Shown here in pieces: positions 1 to 8,634 of a stretch of 64,000 nucleotides of DNA. Below the pieces are notes generated by a model. It ran no database searches and was not told the origin of the DNA. It was given only the letters and a program-made list of their open reading frames with translations. Positions within the stretch are counted from its first letter, which is position 1. Each line of letters opens with the position of its first letter. The DNA is from Solitalea lacus. Lineage in GTDB: Bacteria; Bacteroidota; Bacteroidia; Sphingobacteriales; Sphingobacteriaceae. The position numbers and the translations under genes were made by a program. The DNA is taken from assembly GCF_022014595.1 (NCBI RefSeq), contig NZ_CP091740.1, forward strand, positions 2,034,200 to 2,098,199, in the 5' to 3' direction.

Positions 1-1
1 T

Positions 2-3000
2 TATATATGCGCACTCCTATTGTGTGTGCCGCAGCTGGCCAGCGGACAGACCAGCCCGCAAGGCTCGGTCACAGGACAGGTCCTTGCTGCCGATGGCCTT
101 CCGCTGGCGGGAGCGAGCCTCTGGCTCAAGGGCAGCTCCGTTGGTACTTCTGCTGATATTGAGGGACAGTTCCGCTTAAGCCTTGCTCCAGGAGCCTATA
201 CGCTCGTTATTTCTTTTATTGGCTACCAGACCAAGGAAGTGAACTTTAAAGTTCCGCTGAAAACGGCCCTTTCGATTACCTTAACTGAAAATACTGCACA
301 GCTGAAAGAGGTGGTGGTCTCCACGGGGTATCAACACCTGCCCCAGGCGCGGGCCACGGGCTCCTTTGCTAAAGTAGACCAGGTGCAGCTGGATAGGGTG
401 GTGGCCACCGGTGTGCTGGCCAAGCTGGAGAACACGGTCAGCGGCCTGGTGGTGAACCGCTCGGCCTTCGGGGAACCAACGCTCACCATTCGCGGGCAGA
501 GCACCATCTACGGCAATGCCCAGCCCCTGATCGTCGTGGATAACTTCCCCTATGACGGGGACATCGATAACATCAATCCGAGCGACGTGGCCAGTGTGAC
601 CGTGCTGAAGGATGCCGCTGCCGCCTCGATCTGGGGCGTCAGGGCTGGAAACGGGGTGATTGTGATCACCACCAAAAAAGGCAAAACGGAAGAGCCCTTG
701 AAAATGCAGCTGACGAGCAACGTCACCGTTGGGCAAAAGCCGGATCTCGCTTACCTGCCCACGATTTCTTCGGCCGGCTTTCTGGATTTTGAGCGGCACA
801 TGTTCAATGCAGGCTATTACCAACCCCTGGAGCAGGACGAGACCCAGCCTGCCTTGAGCCCGGCAGTGGAACTGATGATCAAGGAGCGGGACGGGCTGAT
901 CACGCCAGCTGAGGCGGCAAGTCAGCTTGAGGCGCTGAGCAAACTGGACGTGCGTAAGGACTTGGCTCGCCATTTCTTTCGCCCGAGCGTCAACCAGCAG
1001 TACGCCCTGAGCTTCAAGGGAGGCAGCAAGAACGTGCGCTATTATGTTTCGGGCGGTTGGGACAATAACCTGCCCAGCGAAGTCGCCAATCACTACAAGC
1101 GCATGACGCTGAATTCCTCGCTCTCCTTTCAGCCACTCAAGCAACTGGAGCTGGGTGCAGGGCTAAATTATACCCAAAGTACCAGCCGCCAGAATAACCC
1201 GGGGATTAATTTACTCTCGAGTGCCTCGGCCTATGCCAGTAAGCGCCTGTACCCGTATGCCCAGCTGGCGGACGCAGCGGGCAATCCCCTTGCGGTAGTC
1301 AGCCAGTACCGGGCCGGTTTTGTGGAAAGTGCCCCGGCCAGCGGCTATTTGGACTGGAACTACCGCCCGCTTGAAGACCTCAGGCTGGCCCAAAACCGTG
1401 CCGACCAAAACGACATGAGGGCCAGCGTCCAACTGAAGTACTCCCTGACGGACTATGTGAACGCGGAAGCCAGCTACCAATACGAACGTGCTTTTACCAA
1501 CACGACCAACCTGCAAAATAGCGCCTCGTTTGCCACGCGCGATCTGATCAACCAGTTTAGTGAAGGCAGCGGAGCGAGCCTGGTTCGGAACATTCCCCTG
1601 GGCGACATTCTGGACCGGCAGGACGGGCAACTGAATGCCCAGACCGTTCGCGGCCAGCTGAACTTTGTAAAAGACTGGAACCAGACGCACTCGGTGGCAG
1701 CGCTCCTGGGCGCAGAGGCCAAGGAGTTATCCACCCTGGCCAGCGCCAGCAGGCTGTATGGCTATGATCCGCAAACCTTGAGCAGCGAAGTACTCGACCT
1801 CACTAGAAGCTACCTAGTTCGCCCCTTGGGCTATTATAACTACATTCCCACCTTGCGCGGGCAAAGCGAAAAGCTGGACCGCTTCCGTTCCTTTTATGCC
1901 AACGCCTCCTATACCTTAAAAGACCGCTACATGCTGAGCGGAAGTGGCCGCCTGGATCAGAGTAATTACTTTGGCGTGGCCACCAATGGTCGATCCGTTC
2001 CGCTTTGGTCAGTGGGAGGAGGCTGGATGATCCACCGGGAGCCGTTTTATCAGCTCAAGGGGATATCCCAGCTGAAGCTACGGGCTACCTATGGCTACAA
2101 CGGCAACATCGATAAAACGGTGACGGCCTATACCACCGCCCGCTACAGCTACGATCAACTCAACTTCGTCCGGAGCTTGGAGATTATTAATCCCCAAAAT
2201 CCAGAGCTGCGCTGGGAAAAGGTGGGCATGCTGAATGTGGGCCTGGACTTTGAGCTGCAGGGCAAGGTGCTCAGCGGCTCTTTGGAATACTACCGTAAAA
2301 ACGGACAGGACCTGATCGGCAACATGGCCCCGGATCCGACCAGCGGGGTGAGTAGCTTTCGCGGAAACGTTGCCCACATGAAAGGGCAGGGGATTGATGT
2401 GCACCTTAACAGTCGGAATTTGGACAAAGGGGTGAAATGGTCGAGTCAGCTGCTCTTCAGTTATGCCACCGATCGGGTGACGGATTACGCGAAAAAGGAC
2501 GTGGCCTATAACTACACCCAGCTGAGTACGGGCATTGACATCTATCCGCTCAAAGGCAAGCCCGTGTACGGGGTGTACAGCTACCGCTTTGCAGGGCTGG
2601 ACGCACAGACGGGCGACCCGGTGGGGTACGTGAACGGTGAGAAAAGCACGAACTATTCGGCCATCATGGGAGTCAGTCCCGAGGAGCTAGTGTATCACGG
2701 GCCGGCCCGCCCCACCTACTCGGGTGCCTTGCGCAATACGCTGAACTGGAAGAACTTCGGGCTTTCCTTTTCCCTTGGCTACAAGCTGGGCTATTATTTC
2801 CGCCGCAATTCCATCTCCTATTCGCAGCTGGCCCAAACCTGGAGCGGGCATAGGGACTATGACTTGCGCTGGCAGCAGTCGGGCGATGAACGGACTACCA
2901 CGGTACCTTCCTTGCCGGCCCTACTGAACAGCAACCGGGATGATTTCTATTTGAAATCGGAGGTGCTGGTGGAGAATGCCTCGCATGTGCGGCTGCAGGA

Positions 3001-3205
3001 TTTGAACCTGAGCTATGCATTACGTAAACAACAGCTCAAAGCGCTGCCGGTGGAGCACCTGGAGCTCTACCTGTATGCCAATAACCTAGGGGTACTCTGG
3101 AGGGCGAATAAGCAGGGGATTGATCCGGACGCGGTGCCCAACGGAGGCGCCTCGTTCCTGCCTGCGGTCAGAACCCTCGCCTTTGGAATCAGGGTGGATT
3201 TTTAA
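2..3205 (+). CDS. SusC/RagA-like TonB-dependent outer-membrane receptor, 5' end cut by window edge
   Basis: The frame is open from base 2 and its first residues (ICALLLC...ASGQ) are the end of a signal peptide, so the true start lies left of the window; the TTG at 20 is not a real start. After the signal comes a carboxypeptidase-regulatory-like beta domain (about residues 15-90 of the visible part: GQVLAADGLPLAGA, then GxYxLxxSFIGYQ). The plug follows (VVVSTGYQ; LTIRGQSTIYGNAQPLIVVD; the SusC-typical LKDAAAASIWGVRAGNGVI), then the beta-barrel, ending in GIRVDF with a terminal aromatic residue typical of outer-membrane proteins. There is no STN domain, so no sigma/anti-sigma signalling role is expected. 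It should import oligosaccharides or peptides with the SusD partner 19 bp downstream. The base composition is clearly GC-richer than most of the window. The substrate cannot be told. Confidence 0.93.
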   Translation, partial: YICALLLCVPQLASGQTSPQGSVTGQVLAADGLPLAGASLWLKGSSVGTSADIEGQFRLSLAPGAYTLVISFIGYQTKEVNFKVPLKTALSITLTENTAQLKEVVVSTGYQHLPQARATGSFAKVDQVQLDRVVATGVLAKLENTVSGLVVNRSAFGEPTLTIRGQSTIYGNAQPLIVVDNFPYDGDIDNINPSDVASVTVLKDAAAASIWGVRAGNGVIVITTKKGKTEEPLKMQLTSNVTVGQKPDLAYLPTISSAGFLDFERHMFNAGYYQPLEQDETQPALSPAVELMIKERDGLITPAEAASQLEALSKLDVRKDLARHFFRPSVNQQYALSFKGGSKNVRYYVSGGWDNNLPSEVANHYKRMTLNSSLSFQPLKQLELGAGLNYTQSTSRQNNPGINLLSSASAYASKRLYPYAQLADAAGNPLAVVSQYRAGFVESAPASGYLDWNYRPLEDLRLAQNRADQNDMRASVQLKYSLTDYVNAEASYQYERAFTNTTNLQNSASFATRDLINQFSEGSGASLVRNIPLGDILDRQDGQLNAQTVRGQLNFVKDWNQTHSVAALLGAEAKELSTLASASRLYGYDPQTLSSEVLDLTRSYLVRPLGYYNYIPTLRGQSEKLDRFRSFYANASYTLKDRYMLSGSGRLDQSNYFGVATNGRSVPLWSVGGGWMIHREPFYQLKGISQLKLRATYGYNGNIDKTVTAYTTARYSYDQLNFVRSLEIINPQNPELRWEKVGMLNVGLDFELQGKVLSGSLEYYRKNGQDLIGNMAPDPTSGVSSFRGNVAHMKGQGIDVHLNSRNLDKGVKWSSQLLFSYATDRVTDYAKKDVAYNYTQLSTGIDIYPLKGKPVYGVYSYRFAGLDAQTGDPVGYVNGEKSTNYSAIMGVSPEELVYHGPARPTYSGALRNTLNWKNFGLSFSLGYKLGYYFRRNSISYSQLAQTWSGHRDYDLRWQQSGDERTTTVPSLPALLNSNRDDFYLKSEVLVENASHVRLQDLNLSYALRKQQLKALPVEHLELYLYANNLGVLWRANKQGIDPDAVPNGGASFLPAVRTLAFGIRVDF

Positions 3206-3223
3206 CCTTTAACTCACAAGATC

Positions 3224-4582
3224 ATGAAAAGAACCTATTTCCTATACGTTCTCCTTTTTACAGCAGGACTGTTCTCCTGCGGCAAAGAATGGCTGGATGC
3301 CCAGTCGGATAAAGCGCTGGTGGTACCTAGCAGTCTGCGGGATTTTCGGGAGCTGCTGGATAACGCTTCGGGGGTCATGAATAACAATTATGCCCTATTA
3401 GGGGAAATTGGCGCCGATAACTATTACCTCAGGGCAAGCACCTGGCAAGCGGCTTCCCTCACCAACCGGAATGCCTACGTCTGGGCCAAAGATGTCTTTG
3501 GAGGCAGAACAGAGCTGAGCTGGAATGCCGCCTACAAGCGGGTGCTTTACTGCAATACGGTGCTTCAGGGCCTGGAGGACCTCAAGTCCACTTCGGCCCA
3601 GCAGGACGAGTGGAAGGAGCTAAAAGGAACGGCCTTATTTTTCAGGGCCCATACCTTTTACGACCTGGCCCAACTCTACGCCCCGGTCTACTCCGAACCT
3701 ACGGCAGGATCGGCCTTGGGCATCCCGCTGCGGTTAACCTCCAGCATTAATCAACGCTCGGGGCGGGCAAGCCTTAAGGAAACCTACGAGCGGATTGTGA
3801 GCGATTTAACCCAGGCAGCACCGTTACTCAGCACGGCCTCAGCCTATAAAACCCGGCCGACCCGGCAAGCGGCCATGGGCCTGTTGGCCCGGGTGCACTT
3901 GTCGATGCAGGACTATGAAAAGGCTTACCAGGCAGCCGATGCAGCGCTGCAGCTTAATCCGGCGCTGCTGGATTATAACCTATTGGATCTAATTGGGGCT
4001 AATCCCTTTCTGCCCATGAATGAAGAGATCGAGTTTTATGCTCAGCTTTCTTACAGTTCGATTTTAGCTTCCACCAACTACCGGGTGGATTCGATGCTGG
4101 TGCGCTCTTACGCGGCCAACGATTTGCGGCGGAAAGCCTTTTTCTCCCGCCGGCCGGATGGTACCCATACCTTCATCGGCAGCTACAGCGGAGCGTTGCA
4201 CTTTGGCGGGATTGCCAGGGACGAGCTGTATTTGATCCGCGCCGAATGCCTGGCCCGAAAAGGCCAGGTACTGGAGGCGATGAACGACTTGAATACGCTG
4301 CTCAAAAACAGGATGGAACGCGTCAGCTTTGTGCCGCTTTCGGCAGGGAGCGCTGAGGAAGCGCTGCGGGTTATCCTCACTGAGCGCCGGAAAGAGCTCC
4401 TGTTTCGGGGGCTGCGCTGGACGGATTTGCGGCGATTGAACCTGGACGGGCGGTTTGCCGTCACCTTGAAACGGAACCTGAACGGAACCAGCTATGAGCT
4501 GGTTCCCCAGGATAAGCGCTATGTTTACCCGATTCCGGATGATGTGATCAATGCAAGTGGCATGCAGCAAAATGAGCGCTAA
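3224..4582 (+). CDS. SusD/RagB-like nutrient-binding lipoprotein
   Basis: 452 aa. A short N-terminal signal ends in a lipobox (LFSC), so the protein should be lipid-anchored and exposed at the cell surface as the lid of the SusC barrel just upstream. SusD hallmarks are visible: an N-terminal helical region with AYKRVLYCNTVLQGL, the TPR-like stretch GTALFFRAHTFYDLAQLYAP, and the C-terminal LTERRKELLFRGLRWTDLRR motif followed by YPIPDDVI. It is about 50-100 residues shorter than many SusD proteins, which fits the RagB-type members without long loops. It shares the high G+C of its partner. The two genes form one operon closed by the hairpin at 4621. No enzyme gene is attached on this side, so the substrate is unknown. 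Confidence 0.92.
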   Translation: MKRTYFLYVLLFTAGLFSCGKEWLDAQSDKALVVPSSLRDFRELLDNASGVMNNNYALLGEIGADNYYLRASTWQAASLTNRNAYVWAKDVFGGRTELSWNAAYKRVLYCNTVLQGLEDLKSTSAQQDEWKELKGTALFFRAHTFYDLAQLYAPVYSEPTAGSALGIPLRLTSSINQRSGRASLKETYERIVSDLTQAAPLLSTASAYKTRPTRQAAMGLLARVHLSMQDYEKAYQAADAALQLNPALLDYNLLDLIGANPFLPMNEEIEFYAQLSYSSILASTNYRVDSMLVRSYAANDLRRKAFFSRRPDGTHTFIGSYSGALHFGGIARDELYLIRAECLARKGQVLEAMNDLNTLLKNRMERVSFVPLSAGSAEEALRVILTERRKELLFRGLRWTDLRRLNLDGRFAVTLKRNLNGTSYELVPQDKRYVYPIPDDVINASGMQQNER

Positions 4583-4620
4583 TCGATAGGAGTACAACCT
4601 TTTCTATACATAGCTAAATG

Positions 4621-4652
4621 GTAAAGACCGGACCTTTTGTCCGGTTCTTTAC
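4621..4652 (+). terminator. Intrinsic terminator after the susCD pair
   Basis: Inverted repeat GTAAAGACCGGAC / GTCCGGTTCTTTAC with a short CTTTT loop and one bulged T, 38 bp after the SusD stop. The run of T is weak, but the position between two convergent units fits a terminator. Confidence 0.7.
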
Positions 4653-4738
4653 TTTAATGTCTGGGGTATTCTTACCGTAAATTTTACCACCCGATTTTTG
4701 TAGTTAACTAACAGCTGATTAATTTTTTTTCCATTTCG
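4649..4738 (-). pseudogene. 3' stub of a second copy of the propeller-like gene
   Basis: Read on the minus strand, the last 18 codons (YKNRVVKFTVRIPQTLK, stop) match the end of the intact gene at 4923-5984 (YKNRVVKITIRKPQTLE, stop). About 51 bp are shared with roughly nine differences, several of them silent or conservative. The frame can be followed a further 12 codons (RNGKKINQLLVN), which align loosely with the intact gene before similarity is lost. This is a leftover 3' end of a deleted or replaced paralogue. It sits exactly at the join between the GC-rich susCD block and the AT-rich rest of the window. Confidence 0.65.
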
Positions 4739-4922
4739 GAGGTACGCAACTTTGTTTTTGGTAGTTTGAAGCCAACTAAAATTAGCCAGATGAATCCTGG
4801 AAATCTTGTCAATGGAATAAGAAAAAGAACTTTAGGGAATACCAAGAATAATGGCCAATTGTTGATGCTGTCATGGTTACATTATTTAGTAATGCTGTTT
4901 AAAATATGTTTAATCACAGCCT

Positions 4923-5984
4923 TTATTCTAATGTCTGGGGCTTTCTAATCGTAATTTTTACCACCCGATTTTTATAAAAAACCAGTAGCTTATCCTTATT
5001 GAAACTAAAAGAGATCAATTTTTGGCCTTTATGACTAGGAATGTAAAAACTACCACGATAGTTGCCGTTTTCTAAATTATAGACATCAATTACCGCATTA
5101 TTGTTAAATGATGAATCTGTTTCATTATCAGCTTTAAGCATTGAATTGACAAATAATTTACCAGCATATATAGTGACAGATCCGTTTACATAAATGGGAG
5201 GAGCACTTAGGTTATAAACAGTCGACTGGCCGTCGGTAGATGAGGTTGCCTTTATTGGGGATGAAATGCAAGTGTCAATAGTCTTGAATTTGTTGACCAA
5301 GGTAAGGTTCGTATCAAGGCTAAGAATCGCATTTTTATAAAAGTGCGTATAATATACTTGATTCGTTTGTTTATCAAAGGTCAACCTACCATCCGTGGCA
5401 AATCCGCCATCAGGATGTAGAGGTAATTCCTCTGAATTTTCTTTTAGTTGTCGACCTGTTGGGAAATGAATTTTTCGAAAAACCTGTGTCCCTTTTGTGC
5501 TTCCTTCCGATCTTATGATCATAGTAGAGGGCGATATGATAACTCCCTTAGTGAAATGATATGGTAGGTTATAGTATTGGATTCGTCCGGTGCTTAAATC
5601 ATACTTAATGATGCAAGGAACATTCCCTCCAAGGGTATATAGATCGTCGTTTAGTATCGTGCAGGTAAAAGCCGGAGCAAGATTTTCAGGAGCATCAAAT
5701 CCAATAGTCAAAGGTTCTTTTTCTTTTAACAATAAGTCTGCTGTTATAATTTTTTGTGGTTGCCGCGATCTGAAATAAAGCCTCCCTTTATACTCTCCAA
5801 TCAATTGATTGTATAATAGGTTATTTTCTAATTCACTTTCGACCTTTAAATCTAAATCCAGTATGTTTCTGGTAAAATCATTTTTTTGGTTTTGGGGCTT
5901 TCCATATAAAAGGTATAAAGTAAATACCAATCCTATTGCAATACTGCTAATAATCAGGATACTTATTGTTTGCTTCTTTTTCAT
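4923..5984 (-). CDS. Membrane-anchored propeller-like protein of unknown function
   Basis: 353 aa from the ATG at 5984, chosen because it gives a lysine-rich start followed by one clear membrane segment (about residues 7-24, ISILIISSIAIGLVFTLYLL). A longer frame begins 57 bases earlier but adds only an unlikely prefix. The rest looks exported: repeated short beta segments such as DDLYTLGGNVPCIIKYDLSTG, GRLTFDKQTNQVYYTHFYKNAI and NAVIDVYNLENGNYRGSFYI resemble blades of a six- or seven-bladed beta-propeller. No enzyme motif is recognised. It is the last gene of a leftward cassette after the MauE-like protein and the small Cys-containing peptide, with a 60-bp gap to the peptide gene. The order suggests a shared envelope role. 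A paralogue stub lies just past its 3' end. Confidence 0.7.
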   Translation of the reverse strand: MKKKQTISILIISSIAIGLVFTLYLLYGKPQNQKNDFTRNILDLDLKVESELENNLLYNQLIGEYKGRLYFRSRQPQKIITADLLLKEKEPLTIGFDAPENLAPAFTCTILNDDLYTLGGNVPCIIKYDLSTGRIQYYNLPYHFTKGVIISPSTMIIRSEGSTKGTQVFRKIHFPTGRQLKENSEELPLHPDGGFATDGRLTFDKQTNQVYYTHFYKNAILSLDTNLTLVNKFKTIDTCISSPIKATSSTDGQSTVYNLSAPPIYVNGSVTIYAGKLFVNSMLKADNETDSSFNNNAVIDVYNLENGNYRGSFYIPSHKGQKLISFSFNKDKLLVFYKNRVVKITIRKPQTLE

Positions 5985-6044
5985 TGTCTGAAGATGATTA
6001 ACTATGAAATAAATGAAGCCAGGTTTCCCTGGCTTCAACATTGG

Positions 6045-6251
6045 TTACTTTTGCGGTGCCAGTTCCCTGAAGAAGGTTACCTGTCCTTGCGGAGTGTTAA
6101 TATAACAACAGGCTATATCACCACCTTGACACTCTGTAGGTTGAACATTGCCTTTGCATTTCTCCAGCAAAACGTTGCCACTAGTGGCAAATGCAGAACC
6201 GATGCCTAAAACAATAGCTGCTACAGCTAAACTAACTTTTAACTTTCTCAT
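6045..6251 (-). CDS. Small exported cysteine-containing peptide (DUF6520-like)
   Basis: 68 aa. A basic start (MRKLK) and a hydrophobic core ending in SAFATS form a classical signal peptide, leaving a mature part of about 45 residues with four cysteines (LEKCKG, TECQGG, IACCY). This layout matches the small DUF6520-type proteins common in Sphingobacteria and Flavobacteria, whose role is not known; the family call is from memory. It lies between a MauE-like protein (68 bp upstream) and the propeller-like gene (60 bp downstream) on the same strand. MauE-type proteins are linked to disulfide formation, so the four cysteines may form disulfides; that is an inference from context. Confidence 0.7.
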   Translation of the reverse strand: MRKLKVSLAVAAIVLGIGSAFATSGNVLLEKCKGNVQPTECQGGDIACCYINTPQGQVTFFRELAPQK

Positions 6252-6319
6252 AATAGAGGATGCTTTATTAACTCAAAAAGCAACAAAAACTCTAGATGAA
6301 AATAGATGCTTACTCTGTT

Positions 6320-6790
6320 TCACAGGTTTTCAGCTTTCCCCTGATTGGCCAATATTTTTGAATTTGCATTATTCAGATTGGAGGTTGATGAGCTTAAATA
6401 GATGCCAAGGATAGATAGGATAATAAAGATGCTGTTGAAAAAAATGTGCTGATTCCAGGATAATTCAGCTAGAATGCCACCACAGGAACAGGGAACATAA
6501 TAGCTGAAGTTGATAGTGATGATGAGATAAGAAGTGAAGAGTATCATTAGAAATAAAGAACCATAAAGTCCGTAAATCCTGAATTTTCTATTCAGTAATA
6601 CGATTACCAATAGGACTTCAGAAATAATAATAAACCCAGCCACCAATTGTGGGAAGTCACTTAGCAAGGGAGATTTTCCCAGCTCATTCTTAAATTCCTC
6701 AAAGGTTAAGAGTTTACTAAGAGCTGCATAGGAGAAAAGGGAAATTATTAAGGCGGTAATGATTCCAGTTGACCATTCTATCTTTTTCAT
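6320..6790 (-). CDS. MauE/DoxX-like redox-associated inner-membrane protein
   Basis: 156 aa with four predicted membrane helices (about residues 10-27, 46-65, 75-95, 117-135). The motif VPCSCGGILAELSW between helices 3 and 4 is the Cys-containing signature of the MauE group in Bacteroidota. MauE of methylamine dehydrogenase clusters is needed for correct disulfides in its partner; by analogy this protein should move electrons or thiols across the inner membrane. It is the first gene of the leftward cassette. A short polar tail rich in Asn/Ser ends the protein. No thioredoxin-like partner is encoded in the window, so the redox partner would be elsewhere. Confidence 0.75.
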   Translation of the reverse strand: MKKIEWSTGIITALIISLFSYAALSKLLTFEEFKNELGKSPLLSDFPQLVAGFIIISEVLLVIVLLNRKFRIYGLYGSLFLMILFTSYLIITINFSYYVPCSCGGILAELSWNQHIFFNSIFIILSILGIYLSSSTSNLNNANSKILANQGKAENL

Positions 6791-7189
6791 ATCAGACCGT
6801 TTTGATCAAATAAAATTAGTCTGATATATAAAATTTCTAGTTATAGATCTGTCAATATAGACGTTGACAATAATCAATAAATGAACATCTTAGAAAATAT
6901 ACTATTTATAGTTTTTGGGAATGATAATTAAGAAATTGTTTTTATAAATTATTAATAATTAACCATTTATAAATTGAGTTAATTGTTGGCTAGTCTGACT
7001 GATTCTTTATATAAAAATGGGAGGGACTTTAATGCAATAGTTTCATTCATATGGTTTTTAGTAAATTAAAAAAAACTTTTATTCAACTATGTGTACTAGC
7101 CTTATTAATTGGAACTTATTTAAAAGAGCACAGTTGAAGTAAAAAGCATAATAAACCTATGATTGATTCATTTATCATCTAAATCCTAC
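6791..7189. other. AT-rich divergent intergenic region
   Basis: About 400 bp between the leftward MauE cassette and the rightward rteC-like gene. It must hold both promoters. An unusual run of TTAATAATTAA-type sequence lies around 6945-6965. No perfect TAnnTTTG promoter box was identified. A very short frame (7051-7137) is listed separately. Confidence 0.4.
7051..7137 (+). CDS. Possible 28-residue membrane peptide upstream of rteC
   Basis: ATG to TGA frame giving a basic start (MVFSKLKK) followed by a hydrophobic stretch (IQLCVLALLIGTYL). It ends 52 bp before the likely rteC start. It could be a leader or small membrane peptide, or chance in AT-rich DNA; no homologue is recognised. Confidence 0.25.
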   Translation: MVFSKLKKTFIQLCVLALLIGTYLKEHS

Positions 7190-8038
7190 ATGCTTATGAA
7201 CCATTTTAAAACAAATCTTTACGTCCGTATGAATGAACGCTTGCAATTATGTGCTATTGAATCGGAAAACATATTGCAAAGAGCTGAAAAGTCGTTTTAC
7301 ATTGCCGAATCAGCCTTACAAGAGCTCAAAGACTTTTTGTTTAATTATCGTTTTAAAACCACGTCGGAAGAAATTGAATTCTTTAAGGAAATCAAGCCAT
7401 TATTTCTGAGGGAGTTGATCTATTTTATAGAGGTATTTCATCTTGAAGCTTCCAAACCATTTGGAGGTAAAGAGGGGCAAAGGAACTACTATCTGCAGGA
7501 GTTAGACCGATTAAGGCTTTTTTTTGACCGGAACAATTTCTTATACACCTATTACCGAACAAACAAAAGCCATATGGACGAACTGTTTTATTTAAGAAAC
7601 AAGAGCTGTATTCCCATGCTTCCGGAATATTTATTGGATATGGATCCCAATTTTTCAACCATATACAGTTCCAAACTGGCCAAACTACAAGCGTTTGAGC
7701 AATTAAAGGAATATGTTAATCAATCATTAATGGCGCTGGATGAAATTGAACTTCAACCGGTCAAGTCCAAAGAAGTTTCCTCCACATGGACGGACTCCAA
7801 AGCATCGCTGATCGAGCTGGCCTATGCACTTCAGTCTAGCGGCTGCGTAAATTTCGGGAAAGCAGATGTTAAGCATATTATTACTAATCTTGAACGAATG
7901 TTCAATATACAATTAGGAAACTTCTATCGAGTTTATCAGGGAATGCGTATTCGCAAAAAGAATCGAACGGTATTTTTAGATGTGCTTAAAGAACGTTTGG
8001 AAAAAAGAATGGATGATGCCGATATGAGCTTTTATTAA
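7190..8038 (+). CDS. rteC: RteC-family regulator of conjugative element excision/transfer
   Basis: 282 aa from the ATG at 7190 (an ATG two codons later is equally possible; an upstream TTG frame start has no support). The sequence is the RteC family pattern: helical N-terminal domain with ENILQRAEKSFYIAESALQELK, the stretch FFKEIKPLFLRELIYFIEV, RLRLFFDRNNFLYTYYR, and a C-terminal winged-helix-like part with IELAYALQSSGCVNFGKADV and FYRVYQGMRIRKKNRTVFLD. In CTnDOT of Bacteroides, RteC switches on the excision genes. Here its usual partners RteA/RteB and the excision genes are absent from the window, and a CHRD gene and an orphan riboswitch separate it from the tra operon. A terminator follows at 8097. 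Confidence 0.85.
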   Translation: MLMNHFKTNLYVRMNERLQLCAIESENILQRAEKSFYIAESALQELKDFLFNYRFKTTSEEIEFFKEIKPLFLRELIYFIEVFHLEASKPFGGKEGQRNYYLQELDRLRLFFDRNNFLYTYYRTNKSHMDELFYLRNKSCIPMLPEYLLDMDPNFSTIYSSKLAKLQAFEQLKEYVNQSLMALDEIELQPVKSKEVSSTWTDSKASLIELAYALQSSGCVNFGKADVKHIITNLERMFNIQLGNFYRVYQGMRIRKKNRTVFLDVLKERLEKRMDDADMSFY

Positions 8039-8096
8039 AAAGCAAGAATAGTTAAAAATGAAAATGCCCCAAGGGCATGTCATTGGTAAATGTGGA

Positions 8097-8122
8097 GGCT
8101 GTCTTAAAAGGACAGCCTTTTT
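8097..8122 (+). terminator. Intrinsic terminator after rteC
   Basis: Perfect 7-bp stem GGCTGTC / GACAGCC with a TTAAAAG loop followed by TTTTT, 59 bp after the RteC stop. Confidence 0.85.
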
Positions 8123-8330
8123 GGGTGCAGGCAATTAACTGCAAGTGCCAGTAATTATTTTGCCTAGTATCAAGATTTTTTAAAAAAAATATGCCAGCCT
8201 TAAGTATGAAATTTCTTATACACTCTGTGTAATTTCTTCTCGAACCTGGAATTAATTGACTAATTAAATGACGAAAAAGCCTTATCAGACTAAAAAAGTT
8301 AATGGCATGAAGTTTTCACTATATATTATG

Positions 8331-8451
8331 TTACTCGAGGGGTGCTTCTTTTTTTGGAGGCTGAGATCATACCCTTATACTTGAACTGGGTAATACTGGC
8401 GTAGGAAAGGAGTAATAGATGAAGCCTCTATTTATACGAGGCTTTTTCTTT
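8331..8451 (+). promoter_or_regulatory. Orphan TPP (thiamine pyrophosphate) riboswitch with attenuator hairpin
   Basis: The aptamer spans 8331-8415. P1 is TTACTC paired with GAGTAA. The conserved GGGGTGC, GGCTGAGAT, ATACCC and GGTAATACTGGCGTAGGAAA elements occur in the right order. The usual CCTGAT-type segment of P4 is shortened: TTGAA runs straight into CTGGG, and the P5 stem would rely on wobble pairs, so the aptamer may be decayed. A terminator follows: AAGCCTC (8422-8428), loop, GAGGCTT (8438-8444) and a T-rich tail. GAGGCT at 8357-8362 inside the aptamer is exactly complementary to AGCCTC at 8423-8428, which would make an antiterminator. No thiamine gene follows; the next gene is a CHRD lipoprotein 184 bp beyond the hairpin. 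A 35-codon frame at 8466-8573 (MGNSFRVPVPNVLVEIYEQ...) matches nothing recognised. Confidence 0.75.
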
Positions 8452-8634
8452 TGAGTGTGCACGGCATGGGCAATAGCTTTAGGGTGCCAGTCCCGAACGT
8501 ACTTGTTGAAATTTATGAACAAAATCGGGATATTCTAAACCGGTTATTTTTGTTATATGCTTTATGTTATTGATAATCAAGTGTTTGATGGCAAGGTGTT
8601 TGTGAATACTCTTTGAGGACCAAACATTTTCAAA

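Noticed and set aside
281-2404. Long open frames on the minus strand within the first SusC gene (for example 281-1144, 1211-1690, 2078-2404)
   Set aside because: They lie opposite a clear coding frame in GC-rich DNA and have no protein-like motifs; they are shadows.
4064-4597. 177-codon minus-strand frame opposite the SusD gene
   Set aside because: Fully antisense to a well-supported SusD gene and without any recognisable domain.
4766-4948. 60-codon rightward frame between SusD and the propeller gene
   Set aside because: Overlaps the 3' end of the leftward gene and the end of the paralogue stub region; composition and lack of homology argue against it.
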